Assembly (NCBI RefSeq): GCF_030646155.1
Contig: NZ_JAUTDN010000003.1
Span: 290,151-354,150 of the forward strand
Length of the DNA stretch: 64,000 bases
Direction of reading: 5' to 3'
From: Conexibacter sp. CPCC 205762
Lineage (GTDB): Bacteria > Actinomycetota > Thermoleophilia > Solirubrobacterales > Solirubrobacteraceae
Made by a program: the position numbers and the translations under genes. The first letter of the stretch is position 1, and each line of letters begins with the position of its first letter. Positions 51,031 to 58,911 of the stretch are shown here, piece after piece. A model generated the notes under the pieces. The model did not search any database, was not told the origin of the DNA, and was given only the letters and a program-made list of their open reading frames with translations.

Positions 51031-52740
51031 ATGCGTCGCATCGTCGTCTCCGTCATCGCCGCGCTGCTGGTCGCGCTCGCAGCCGCCGCGCCGTCGTTCG
51101 CCGCCGGCCCCGCCGACTTCGAGCAGCGGCTGCCCGCCGGCGTGCTCGCGCCCGCATCCGGCGCGGCCACCGCTGCCGCCGGCACCGAGGCCCGTGCGGA
51201 CGCGTCGTCCGCGCTGCGCGTGAGCGCGCCGCTGCGCGCGCCGCGGCCGTTCCAGCTGCTCGGCCTGCGCTGGCGCGGCGGCGGCGAGGCGCACGTCGAG
51301 GTGCGCGTGCGGCGGCCCGGCAGGAGCTGGAGCCGCTGGGGCGAGATCCCTCACGCCGAGGACGCGCCGCCCGCCGCGCGGCGGGCCCGCGGCGAGCAGT
51401 CGTCCGGGCCGCTGTGGACCGGGCGCGCGCAGACCTACCAGCTGCGTGCCGCACGCCTGCCGCGCGACCTGCGGCTGCACTTCGTCTTCGTGCCGGCGGC
51501 GGCGAGCGCGCGGGTCGCGCAGGCGGAGCCGCCGCAGAGCGGGCCGTCCGACAGCGCCCGGCCGGCGATCGTGCCGCGCTCCGAGTGGGATCCGTCGAAC
51601 GCCTGCCCGCCGCGCAGCGCGCCGAAGTACGGCCGCGTCGACCTCGGGATCGTCCACCACACCGAGTCGCTCAACAGCTACTCGCGCTCGGAGGCGGCGG
51701 CGGTCGTGCTCGGCATCTGCCGCTTCCACCGCAACGGCAACGGCTGGCTCGACATCGGCTACAACCTGCTCGTCGACCGCTTCGGGACCGTCTACGAGGG
51801 GCGCGCCGGCGGCGTCGAGCAGCCGGTGATCGGCGCACAGGCGGGCGGCTGGAACAGCGTCTCGACCGGCGTCGCGGTGATCGGCAGCTACACCCGCTCG
51901 CGGCCGCCGGCGGCGGCGCGCGCGGCGCTCGCGCAGGTGCTCGCGTGGAAGCTGTCGCTGGCGGGGATCCCGGCCGGCGGGACGATCGTCAAGCAGTCCT
52001 ACGGCGGCGCCGAGAACCGCTGGCCGAGCGGCGCCGACGTGCGCCTCAACCGCGTCGCCGGCCACCGCGACGTCGACTCGACCGACTGCCCCGGCGGCGC
52101 GCTCTACGCGTGGCTGCCGCAGCTGCGGACCGAGGTCGCCTCACAGCTGACGATCGGCGCCGACCAGCTGACCAACAGCCCCGTCGGCGGGGTCGTCGCG
52201 GCCGGCGGGCCGGTCTCGCTGACCGGCCGGCTGACGCTGGCGGGCGGGCGCCGCCCGGTCGGCGCGCGGCTCACGCTGCAGCGCCGCGACGAGCCCGACG
52301 CCGAGTGGACCGACCTCGACACGCTCCGCACCGGCGGCGACGGGATCTGGTCGGCGGCGGTGCCGGTGACCGTCAACGGCGGCTTCCGCGTCGTCGCCGC
52401 CTCGGGCGTCGCCTCCCCGGCGGTCTCCGCGCAGGTCGCGGCGGGCGTGACGGCGCGCGTCGCGCCGCAGCTGCTGCGACCGGGCAGACGCGTCACCGTG
52501 AGCGGCACGACGACGCCGGCGAAGGCGCGTGTGACGGTGCTGATCGAGCGCCAGGCGCGCGACGGCGGTGCCTGGCGGCGGGTGCGGCGGCTGACGCTCG
52601 AGACCGTCGACGGCGCCTGGGAGAGCACGCTGCCGCTGCGCGCGCTCGGCCGCTACCGCGTGCTCGCGAGCAGCGCCGCGGACGACGTCAACGCCGCCGG
52701 CACCGCGCCGGTGCGGACCGCGCGGGTCGCGAAGCGCTAG
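51031..52740 (+). CDS. Secreted N-acetylmuramoyl-L-alanine amidase (PGRP type) with repeat domains
   Basis: A 569-residue exported protein. Signal peptide MRRIVVSVIAALLVALAAAAPSFA; an N-terminal sandwich domain; then a type-2 amidase/PGRP domain at about 180-365. Zn ligands are His in IVHHTESLN and in VAGHRDVDSTDCPG (with the nearby Cys), and YNLLVDRFGTVYEGR is diagnostic. It cleaves the lactyl-peptide bond of peptidoglycan. Two C-terminal immunoglobulin-like/surface domains (about 385-565) probably bind the wall. ATG 51031 follows GGGAGTCGTG. Confidence 0.87.
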   Translation: MRRIVVSVIAALLVALAAAAPSFAAGPADFEQRLPAGVLAPASGAATAAAGTEARADASSALRVSAPLRAPRPFQLLGLRWRGGGEAHVEVRVRRPGRSWSRWGEIPHAEDAPPAARRARGEQSSGPLWTGRAQTYQLRAARLPRDLRLHFVFVPAAASARVAQAEPPQSGPSDSARPAIVPRSEWDPSNACPPRSAPKYGRVDLGIVHHTESLNSYSRSEAAAVVLGICRFHRNGNGWLDIGYNLLVDRFGTVYEGRAGGVEQPVIGAQAGGWNSVSTGVAVIGSYTRSRPPAAARAALAQVLAWKLSLAGIPAGGTIVKQSYGGAENRWPSGADVRLNRVAGHRDVDSTDCPGGALYAWLPQLRTEVASQLTIGADQLTNSPVGGVVAAGGPVSLTGRLTLAGGRRPVGARLTLQRRDEPDAEWTDLDTLRTGGDGIWSAAVPVTVNGGFRVVAASGVASPAVSAQVAAGVTARVAPQLLRPGRRVTVSGTTTPAKARVTVLIERQARDGGAWRRVRRLTLETVDGAWESTLPLRALGRYRVLASSAADDVNAAGTAPVRTARVAKR

Positions 52741-52785
52741 CGGCCCGGCCAGGCCGCCGGGCGCGCCGGCTGCCGTGCGCCGGCC

Positions 52786-53370
52786 TCAGCGACCCCAGCC
52801 ACCCGTCTCGCCCTTGTAGAGGCCGTCGCCTCTCAGCACGAGCCGCCAGGTGCGGGCGAGGATCCGCAGGTCGAGCTTGAGCGACTTGTGCTCGACGTAC
52901 CAGAGGTCCAGCTCGATCCGCTCGCTCCACGGCAGCGCGGCGCGGCCGTTGACCTGCGCCCAGCCGGTCAGGCCCGGCTTGACCTTGAGGCGGCCGCGCT
53001 GGCGCTCGCTGTACTGGTCGACCTGGACCTGCACGGTCGGGCGCGGGCCGACGACCGACATCTCGCCGCGGACGACGTTCCAGAGGTTCGGCAGCTCGTC
53101 GAGCGAGGTGCGGCGCAGGAGGGCGCCCATCCGCGTGATGCGGTCGTCGCCCTGCTGCACGGCGAGGCCGGCGCCGGTGAACTCGGCCCCTCTCACCATC
53201 GTGCGCAGCTTGTAGATCTCGAACGACGCACCGTCCTTGCCGACGCGGCGCTGCTTGTAGATCGGGTGGCCGGGCGACTCGAGCCGGATCAGCAGCGCCG
53301 CGAGCGCGACCAGCGGCGCCGCCACGAGCGTGCCGATCCCGCCGATCAGCAGGTCGAGAGCGCGAGTCAT
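52786..53370 (-). CDS. Undecaprenyl-phosphate sugar-1-phosphate transferase (initiating bacterial sugar transferase)
   Basis: A 194-residue PglC/WcaJ-type phosphoglycosyl transferase. It has an N-terminal membrane hairpin (LIGGIGTLVAAPLVALAALLI), then RLESPGHPIYKQRRVGKDG, the catalytic Asp-Glu in RTSLDELPNLWNV, VGPRPT and KPGLTGWAQVNGR. It moves a sugar-1-phosphate to the lipid carrier, starting exopolysaccharide repeat assembly. It shares the strand and locus with the glycosyltransferase upstream (gap 76 bp). Confidence 0.92.
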   Translation of the reverse strand: MTRALDLLIGGIGTLVAAPLVALAALLIRLESPGHPIYKQRRVGKDGASFEIYKLRTMVRGAEFTGAGLAVQQGDDRITRMGALLRRTSLDELPNLWNVVRGEMSVVGPRPTVQVQVDQYSERQRGRLKVKPGLTGWAQVNGRAALPWSERIELDLWYVEHKSLKLDLRILARTWRLVLRGDGLYKGETGGWGR

Positions 53371-53446
53371 CGCTGAAGCGTCCCGCGAGTTCCCGCCGCG
53401 ATCGGCGCGTCGGCTCGCTGGCGTGGAACTCGCATGGCGAAGCCCG

Positions 53447-54610
53447 TCACCGCGTGCCCTCGGGCGGCTCCCAGCCGGCCTCGGTCGGCGCGCGCAGGAC
53501 GTCGAAGAGGCCGGCGCCGAGCGCGGCGGTGCTCAGCACGTAGTAGCGCGCGACCAGCAGCGGCCGGGCGGGCACGGCTCTGGCGAGCGCGGCGGCGGCG
53601 AGGATCAGCAGCTGCGCGGCGAGCGCGAGCGCGTAGGGGCGGCCGCGGCGGGCGAGCACGACGCTCGTCGACAGCAGCGCGGCGTGCAGGAACGGCGTCG
53701 CGTAGCGCAGCAGGCGGTGGGAGGCGATCATCGTCCCGTAGAGCGGGCCGTAGCCGGTCGGGTCGAGCATCCCGCCGTGCAGGACGATCGGCCAGCCGTG
53801 GGTCATCATCCGCCGCTTGCGGGCGAACTCGCCCTCGATCGACGGGACCATCTTCTCGGTCGCGCGGGCGTCAGCGGCGTAGAGCGCGCGCCAGCCGCGC
53901 TTGACCATGTTGAACGGGAAGGAGAGGTCGTGGCCCATGATCGGGTCGACCTCGATGTACGCCTCTCTGCGGGTCGCGTAGATCGCGCCGTTGCCGCCGG
54001 TGACGGAGGCCAGCCGCGACTCGAGCCCGCGCAGCGCCATCTCGTAGCGCCAGTAGAGCCCTTCCTGGTTGGTGCCGCCCTCGTTGACGAAGGCGACCTG
54101 CCCGCAGACGTAGCCGACCTCGGGCGCGCCCTCGAACGGCGCGACGAGCTTGCGCAGCGCATCGGGCTGCCAGAAGGCGTTGGCGTCGGAGAAGGCGACG
54201 ATCCGGCCGCGCGCGATCCGCACGCCGGCGTCCTGGGCGCGGATCTTGCCGCCGCGCGGCAGCTCCAGCACCGTGTCGGCGCCGGCGTCGCGCGCCCGCT
54301 GCGGGGTTGCGTCGGGCGAGCCGTCGCAGGCGACGACGATCTCCAGCCGGTCGGCCGGGTAGTCGAGCGCGCGCAGGTTGGCGACCTTCTCCGCGATCAC
54401 CGACTCCTCCTGGTACGCCGCGACGATCACCGTGACGCTCGGCAGCGCCGCCTCGGCGCCCTCCGCGTCCCCGGCCGCCACCGGCGCCCCGACGCGGGCC
54501 TGCTTCGCCGGCAGCAGCTTCGCCAGCAGCGCCAGCAGCACCCCGTAGCCGAGCTGCGCGTAGACGACGAGCGCTCCACAGAGCCAGAAGACGATCTTCA
54601 CGACAAGCAC
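53447..54610 (-). CDS. Family 2 glycosyltransferase, membrane-associated
   Basis: A 387-residue GT2 enzyme. An N-terminal helix (IVFWLCGALVVYAQLGYGVLLALLA) precedes the GT-A domain: VTVIVAAYQEESVIAEKV, VVACDGSPDATPQRA, and the metal-binding VAFSDANAFWQPDAL, then the TGGNGAIYATRREAYIEVDPIMGHDLSFPFNM acceptor region. C-terminal membrane segments follow (about 290-370). It adds a sugar to a lipid-linked chain at the inner face of the membrane. Upstream of the initiating transferase on the same strand. Confidence 0.9.
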   Translation of the reverse strand: MLVVKIVFWLCGALVVYAQLGYGVLLALLAKLLPAKQARVGAPVAAGDAEGAEAALPSVTVIVAAYQEESVIAEKVANLRALDYPADRLEIVVACDGSPDATPQRARDAGADTVLELPRGGKIRAQDAGVRIARGRIVAFSDANAFWQPDALRKLVAPFEGAPEVGYVCGQVAFVNEGGTNQEGLYWRYEMALRGLESRLASVTGGNGAIYATRREAYIEVDPIMGHDLSFPFNMVKRGWRALYAADARATEKMVPSIEGEFARKRRMMTHGWPIVLHGGMLDPTGYGPLYGTMIASHRLLRYATPFLHAALLSTSVVLARRGRPYALALAAQLLILAAAALARAVPARPLLVARYYVLSTAALGAGLFDVLRAPTEAGWEPPEGTR

Positions 54611-54655
54611 GGCCGGGAATTCTTGCGGACCGCGCCCGCCGCCGCTGTCACCCGC

Positions 54656-54928
54656 TCACCGGACCTGCCCCACCTCCGCTGGAATCCGTGCTGGCAGGTG
54701 CACGACCTCGATGTCGAGCGACTCCATCCGCAGGAACGCCTTGTCGCAGGTGACGACCGGCACCCCGAGCGTCTGCGCCGTCGCCGCGATCGTGACGACG
54801 CTCAGACCGAGGTCGGCGGCCTTCAAGCGCGCAACCACATCCGGCGCCCAACTGCGTGACACCGGTCTGTCGCGACGGCCGAGATAGGAAGCGTCGACGA
54901 CGAGCAGTTCTCTCTCGCCGATGATCAT
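54656..54928 (-). CDS. Short, degenerate PIN-domain-like protein
   Basis: A 90-residue frame that carries both ends of a PIN domain but too little between them. LLVVDASYLG looks like the first Asp strand, and LGLSVVTIAATAQTLGVPVVTCDKAF like the last catalytic Asp and final strand. Only about 25 residues separate the first two elements where complete VapC toxins have roughly 80, and the conserved Glu is missing. An internal deletion has probably inactivated it. It overlaps the small gene upstream by ATGA (54925-54928), the usual toxin-antitoxin arrangement. Confidence 0.55.
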   Translation of the reverse strand: MIIGERELLVVDASYLGRRDRPVSRSWAPDVVARLKAADLGLSVVTIAATAQTLGVPVVTCDKAFLRMESLDIEVVHLPARIPAEVGQVR

Positions 54929-55131
54929 GGCTCGGCCGTGCAGTACTCGTCGATGGCCGCCAGGAACGCCTCGTCCAGCTCGTCGGGCTCTCGGATCTCG
55001 ATCGGGGGGCGCTCTCTGTCCCAGTTCTTGATGCCCTGCTCGCGGGCGAGGCGGTCGACGTAGGCCCACGTCTCGGGTGGGCAAGGGCGCCGGGGGCGGC
55101 CGTTGGTGAGGTATGTCTCGAATGTCTCCAT
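54925..55131 (-). CDS. Small protein, possible antitoxin partner
   Basis: A 68-residue protein from ATG 55131 (METFETYLTNGRPRRPCPPETWAYVDRLAREQG), helical, with a long acidic C terminus (EIREPDELDEAFLAAIDEYCTAEP). I do not recognise a DNA-binding fold. Small size, acidic tail and the ATGA overlap with the PIN-like frame suggest an antitoxin. The in-frame start at 55161 is possible. Confidence 0.55.
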   Translation of the reverse strand: METFETYLTNGRPRRPCPPETWAYVDRLAREQGIKNWDRERPPIEIREPDELDEAFLAAIDEYCTAEP

Positions 55132-55181
55132 GCCCACGATTCTGGGCATCGGAAACGGCAACGTCTACAGCCGTCGTGTTG

Positions 55182-56369
55182 TCACAGAAGCGACTGGTAG
55201 AGCGCGAGGGTGCGGCGGCCGATCTCGTCCCAGGAGTAGGTCGACGCTGCCGCCGCGCGGGCGGCGGCGGCGAGGCGGGCGCGGGCGGCGGGGTCGGCGA
55301 GCAGGCGGACGAGGGCGGCGTGGAGGGCCGGGGCGTCGCCGGGCGGGACCAGCTCGGCGGCGCCGGTCGCGGCGACCTCGGGGAAGCCGCCGACCTCGGT
55401 CAGCAGCAGCGGGCGGCCGAAGGCGAGCGCGGTGAAGAGGACGCCCGACTGGTCGATCTCGCGGTAGGGCAGGACGACGAGGTCGGCGCGCTGGAAGAAG
55501 GCGGGGATCTCGTCGTCGGCGACGAAGCGGGGGACGAAGCGGACGTTCGGCGGCGCGGCGGCGCGCAGCGGCGCGAGGTCGAGCTTCGGCAGGCCGACGA
55601 CCCACAGCTCGGCGTCGTCGATCCCGCGCCACGCCTCCAGCAGCACGTCGACGCCCTTGTACGGCCGCAGCAGGCCGAACATCAGCACGATGGGCCGCTC
55701 ACGCGGGACGGCGGCCAGCTCGGGCGGGAGCGGGCGCGGGGGGGCCGCCTCCGCGGCGGGGACGGAGGCGGCCAGGGCAGGAGCGGTGGCGGGAACGGTC
55801 TTCGGCACGAACAGGTCGAAGGCGCCGTGCGGGATCACGTGCACCTTCGCGGGGTCGATCCGCAGCTCCTCGCGCAGGCGGGCGGCGCCGTGCTGGGAGT
55901 GGACGACGACGGCGTCGACGCGCTCGTACAGCCGCCGCTGGGCGTCGAGCTGGCCGGGGCGGGGCTCGCGCGGGAGCACGTCGTGCGCGGTCAGCACGAG
56001 CGGCCGCCGGCGCCCGCGGACGGTCCGCGACGGCAGCAGGTGGACGTCGACCGGCTGGACGGAGAGCCACTGGAAGTGGACGACGTCGGCCGCGCGGGCG
56101 TGGCGCCGGTACCGAACCATGTCAGGGACGTGCTGTGCCAACTTGGCCAACATCCGGGCCCGCGAGCCGGCGGCGCCGGGCGCGATCCGATAGAACGACT
56201 CCGTGACCGTGTAGCCGTCCGCGCGCGGGACCGCTCCGTAGGCGAAGCGGCTGGTCACCAGCTCGACGTTCGCGCCGGCACGGGCAAGGGCGCCGGCGAG
56301 CGCATGGTCGTACGGCGGCGTGAAGGCCGACGGGTCGACGAGCTGGACACGCAGCGGCGACGAGGACAT
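55182..56369 (-). CDS. GT-B glycosyltransferase, family 4
   Basis: A 395-residue GT4-type glycosyltransferase. The C-terminal Rossmann half shows VLMFGLLRPYKGVDVLLEAW (about 230-250), VVLPYREIDQSGVLFTALAFGRPLLLTEVGGFPEVA with the EGG-like donor-binding Glu, and the N-terminal half has FHFQWLSVQPVDVH-like and TAHDVLP segments. It transfers a nucleotide-sugar during exopolysaccharide assembly. ATG 56369 is preferred because the GTG 56390 start would sit only 3 bp from the divergent gene's ATG. Confidence 0.88.
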   Translation of the reverse strand: MSSSPLRVQLVDPSAFTPPYDHALAGALARAGANVELVTSRFAYGAVPRADGYTVTESFYRIAPGAAGSRARMLAKLAQHVPDMVRYRRHARAADVVHFQWLSVQPVDVHLLPSRTVRGRRRPLVLTAHDVLPREPRPGQLDAQRRLYERVDAVVVHSQHGAARLREELRIDPAKVHVIPHGAFDLFVPKTVPATAPALAASVPAAEAAPPRPLPPELAAVPRERPIVLMFGLLRPYKGVDVLLEAWRGIDDAELWVVGLPKLDLAPLRAAAPPNVRFVPRFVADDEIPAFFQRADLVVLPYREIDQSGVLFTALAFGRPLLLTEVGGFPEVAATGAAELVPPGDAPALHAALVRLLADPAARARLAAAARAAAASTYSWDEIGRRTLALYQSLL

Positions 56370-56392
56370 CCAGGCATCATCCACCACCACGC

Positions 56393-57331
56393 ATGAGCAT
56401 CGAAGTCTCCTACTGCATCGTCAACACCGAGCAGCGCGCGCTGCTGGAGCGCTGTCTCGACGCGATCGAGCGCGAGCAGCGCGAGCTGCCGTTCGCGACC
56501 GAGGTGCTGGTGCTCGACAACGCGTCGAGGGACGGATCGGTCGGGATGGCGCGGGCACATCCGGTCACGACCGAGCTGATCAGACGCGAGCAGCGGCGCG
56601 GCAAGGCCGAGAACGACTCGACGCTGATGCAGCGGGCGCGCGGCCGCTACTGCCTGCTGCTGAACGAGGACTCCGAGCTGATGCCGGGCGCGACGAGAGC
56701 GCTCCACGCCGCGCTCGACACGACCGAGAGAGCGGCGACCGCGGGCGCGATGCTGCTGCGTCCCGACGGCGGCCAATACCCGTCGGCGTGGCGCTTCCCG
56801 ACGCCGACGACCGCCTTCTACGCCGCCGTCGGCCTGCACAGGCGGCTGACCGTCCAGAGCCGCGGCAGCGAGGTGCGCGAGGTCGACTGGGCGCAGTCGG
56901 CGGCGCTGCTGGTGCGGCGCGAGGCGGCGGCGCGGATCGGCTGGATGGACCCGGCCTTCTTCGTCTACTCCGACGAGGTCGACTTCTGCAAGCGGCTCCA
57001 CGACGCCGGCTGGAAGAACCTCTACGTGCCGCAGGCCGAGGCGATCCACCACGAGCAGCTGTCGACCGGCAGCGTGCCGAGACGGCGGATCGTCGAGCTG
57101 TCGCGCAATCGCGAGCGCTACATGCGCAAGCACCACTCGCTGCCGTCGGCGTTGATCGTGCGCTGGCTGACGGCGTGGACCTACGCGCTGCGGGCGCTCG
57201 CCGCCTACGCGCTGCCGCGTCACGACCCGGCGCGCTACTGGCAGCACGTGCACGCGACGCTGCACCCGGACCGCGGCGAGGGCCTGCGCGAGGCGGCCGC
57301 CGACTACAACCGCGGCGGCCCGCGGCTGTGA
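56393..57331 (+). CDS. Family 2 glycosyltransferase
   Basis: A 312-residue GT2 enzyme of the rhamnosyltransferase-like group: LVLDNASRDGSVGMA, RGRYCLLLNEDSELMPG (metal-binding acidic motif), GAMLLRPDGGQYPSAWRFPT, VDWAQSAALLVRREA and FVYSDEVDFCKRLHDAGW. No transmembrane segment is obvious. It is divergent from the GT4 gene; the start codons are 23 bp apart, so any promoters overlap the coding edges. Confidence 0.88.
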   Translation: MSIEVSYCIVNTEQRALLERCLDAIEREQRELPFATEVLVLDNASRDGSVGMARAHPVTTELIRREQRRGKAENDSTLMQRARGRYCLLLNEDSELMPGATRALHAALDTTERAATAGAMLLRPDGGQYPSAWRFPTPTTAFYAAVGLHRRLTVQSRGSEVREVDWAQSAALLVRREAAARIGWMDPAFFVYSDEVDFCKRLHDAGWKNLYVPQAEAIHHEQLSTGSVPRRRIVELSRNRERYMRKHHSLPSALIVRWLTAWTYALRALAAYALPRHDPARYWQHVHATLHPDRGEGLREAAADYNRGGPRL

Positions 57332-57377
57332 TCAACCGGCCTGGCGGCGTCGCCAAGCCGCGCCGCGCGCCAGCAAC

Positions 57378-57430
57378 CTGACAAATCCGGTCGGGATAGA
57401 TATCTTCGGTCGTCCCCTCGACCGAAGGAG
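57378..57430 (+). promoter_or_regulatory. Promoter and leader stem-loop of the carbonic anhydrase gene
   Basis: CTGACA (57378-57383), 17-bp spacer, TATCTT (57401-57406). TTCGGTCG and CGACCGAA (57405-57412 and 57419-57426) form an 8-bp perfect inverted repeat that ends within the GAAGGAG ribosome-binding site. Confidence 0.5.
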
Positions 57431-57436
57431 CGCTTC

Positions 57437-57928
57437 ATGTCCGTCACCGACGAGCTGCTCGCCAACAACGCGGCCTACGTCGACGCCTTCGACAAGGGTG
57501 ACCTGCCGCTGCCGCCCGGCCGCAGAGTCGCGGTCGTCGCGTGCATGGACGCGCGCCTCAACGTCTACGGCGCGCTCGGCCTCAGCGAGGGCGACGCGCA
57601 CGTCATCCGCAACGCCGGCGGCGTCGTCACCGACGACGAGATCCGCTCGCTGGCGATCTCGCAGCGGCTGCTGGGGACCGAGGAGATCATCCTCATCCAT
57701 CACACCGACTGCGGCATGCTGACCTTCACCGACGACGCCTTCAAGCAGTCGATCCAGGAGGAGACCGGGATCAAGCCGGAGTGGGCGGCGGAGTCCTTCA
57801 GCGACGTCGACGCCGACGTGCGCCAGTCGATCGCGCGGATCCGGGCGTCGCCATTCATCCCCCGCAAGGAGTCGGTGCGCGGCTTCGTCTACGAGGTCGA
57901 GAGCGGGCGCCTGCGCGAGGTCGTCTGA
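57437..57928 (+). CDS. Beta-carbonic anhydrase
   Basis: A 163-residue beta-class carbonic anhydrase. Zinc ligands Cys36, His89 and Cys92 lie in VVACMDARL and IHHTDCGM, with the Asp-Arg dyad in CMDAR and GDAHVIRNAGG as the conserved loop. It interconverts CO2 and bicarbonate in the cytoplasm. Length fits the short bacterial clade. GAAGGAG precedes ATG 57437. The last 40 bp overlap the convergent GGDEF gene. Confidence 0.94.
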   Translation: MSVTDELLANNAAYVDAFDKGDLPLPPGRRVAVVACMDARLNVYGALGLSEGDAHVIRNAGGVVTDDEIRSLAISQRLLGTEEIILIHHTDCGMLTFTDDAFKQSIQEETGIKPEWAAESFSDVDADVRQSIARIRASPFIPRKESVRGFVYEVESGRLREVV

Positions 57929-58902
57929 GCTCCGGGCATCAGCGGGTCGGCGGCGGCGACGCGGCCCTTGCCGGCCCCCTTGGCGCGATAGAGGGCGGCG
58001 TCGGCGCGGATCGTCAGCTGGTCGAGGTCGACGTCGCCGCCGGCGGCGACCCAGCCGGCCGAGCAGCTCGCGCCCGGCGGCAGCGCCGCCCGCAGCCGCT
58101 CGACGACGACGTCCAGGTCCTCGCCGACGTTCGCGACCGCCAGCAGCGCGAACTCGTCGCCGCCGACGCGCGCGAGCAGGTCGCTCTCGCGCAGCTGCGC
58201 GCGCCAGTTGGCGGCGGTCGTGCGCAGCAGCTCGTCGCCGGCGGCGTGGCCGTAGGTGTCGTTGAAGCGCTTGAAGTCGTCGAGGTCGATCAGCGCGAGC
58301 GTCGCCGCGAGCCCGTGACGGGAGGCGCGCCGCAGGTCGCGCGCGGCCTGGTCCTGCCAGTGCCGGCGGTTGGCGAGGCCGGTCAGCGGATCGGTCCGCG
58401 CCTCGACGGCGAGCGTGGCGACGAGCGAGTCGCGTTCGAGCGCGATCGCGGCGTAGAGCGCGAGCAGCTCCAGCAGCCTCCAGAGCGAGGCCTCCGGCCG
58501 TCTGCGCGGCTGCGCCCAGCCGACGACGAGCACGCCGACGACGCTGCCCGAGTGACGGACCGGCTGGTGCAGGACGGCGCCGCTGCCGGTCGCCGCGACG
58601 AGCCGCTGGTCGAGCAGCGGGTCGGCGGCGGCGTCGGGCGAGAAGCGCGCGTCGCCGCTGGCGAAGGCGTGGCCGCTGCCGCTGCGCTCCAGCCCGATCG
58701 CCCCGCGCAGCACGCCCTGACAGAGCCCCTCGGCCGCGGTGATCCTGAGCGCGTCCTCATCGCGCTCGACGAGCGCCGTCCAGTCGGCCGCGGCGACACG
58801 CCGTGCGGCGTCGCAGATGGTCGCGCGGGGATCCGCGCCCGTCGCCAGCATGCGCGCCACCGCGAGCGCGTGGCCGAGTCCGTCCGCTTCCGTGCGATCC
58901 AT
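57889..58902 (-). CDS. GAF-GGDEF diguanylate cyclase
   Basis: A 337-residue cytoplasmic protein: a GAF-like sensor at about 10-160 and a GGDEF domain at about 170-325. The active site is intact (VGGDEFALL) and preceded by an RxxD inhibitory site (RESD) five residues before it; the metal-site LIDLDDFKRFND is present. It should make c-di-GMP. It starts 9 bp after the flippase gene's stop, so both are probably co-transcribed, linking c-di-GMP to polysaccharide export. The C terminus is encoded antisense to the end of the carbonic anhydrase gene. Confidence 0.88.
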   Translation of the reverse strand: MDRTEADGLGHALAVARMLATGADPRATICDAARRVAAADWTALVERDEDALRITAAEGLCQGVLRGAIGLERSGSGHAFASGDARFSPDAAADPLLDQRLVAATGSGAVLHQPVRHSGSVVGVLVVGWAQPRRRPEASLWRLLELLALYAAIALERDSLVATLAVEARTDPLTGLANRRHWQDQAARDLRRASRHGLAATLALIDLDDFKRFNDTYGHAAGDELLRTTAANWRAQLRESDLLARVGGDEFALLAVANVGEDLDVVVERLRAALPPGASCSAGWVAAGGDVDLDQLTIRADAALYRAKGAGKGRVAAADPLMPGAQTTSRRRPLSTS

Positions 58903-58911
58903 CGTCTGCCG

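Noticed and set aside
54664..55084. A 142-residue frame as a full-length PIN toxin
   Set aside because: The extra N-terminal part lies over the partner gene in another frame and is Arg/Pro-rich; the real start fits the ATGA overlap at 54925-54928.
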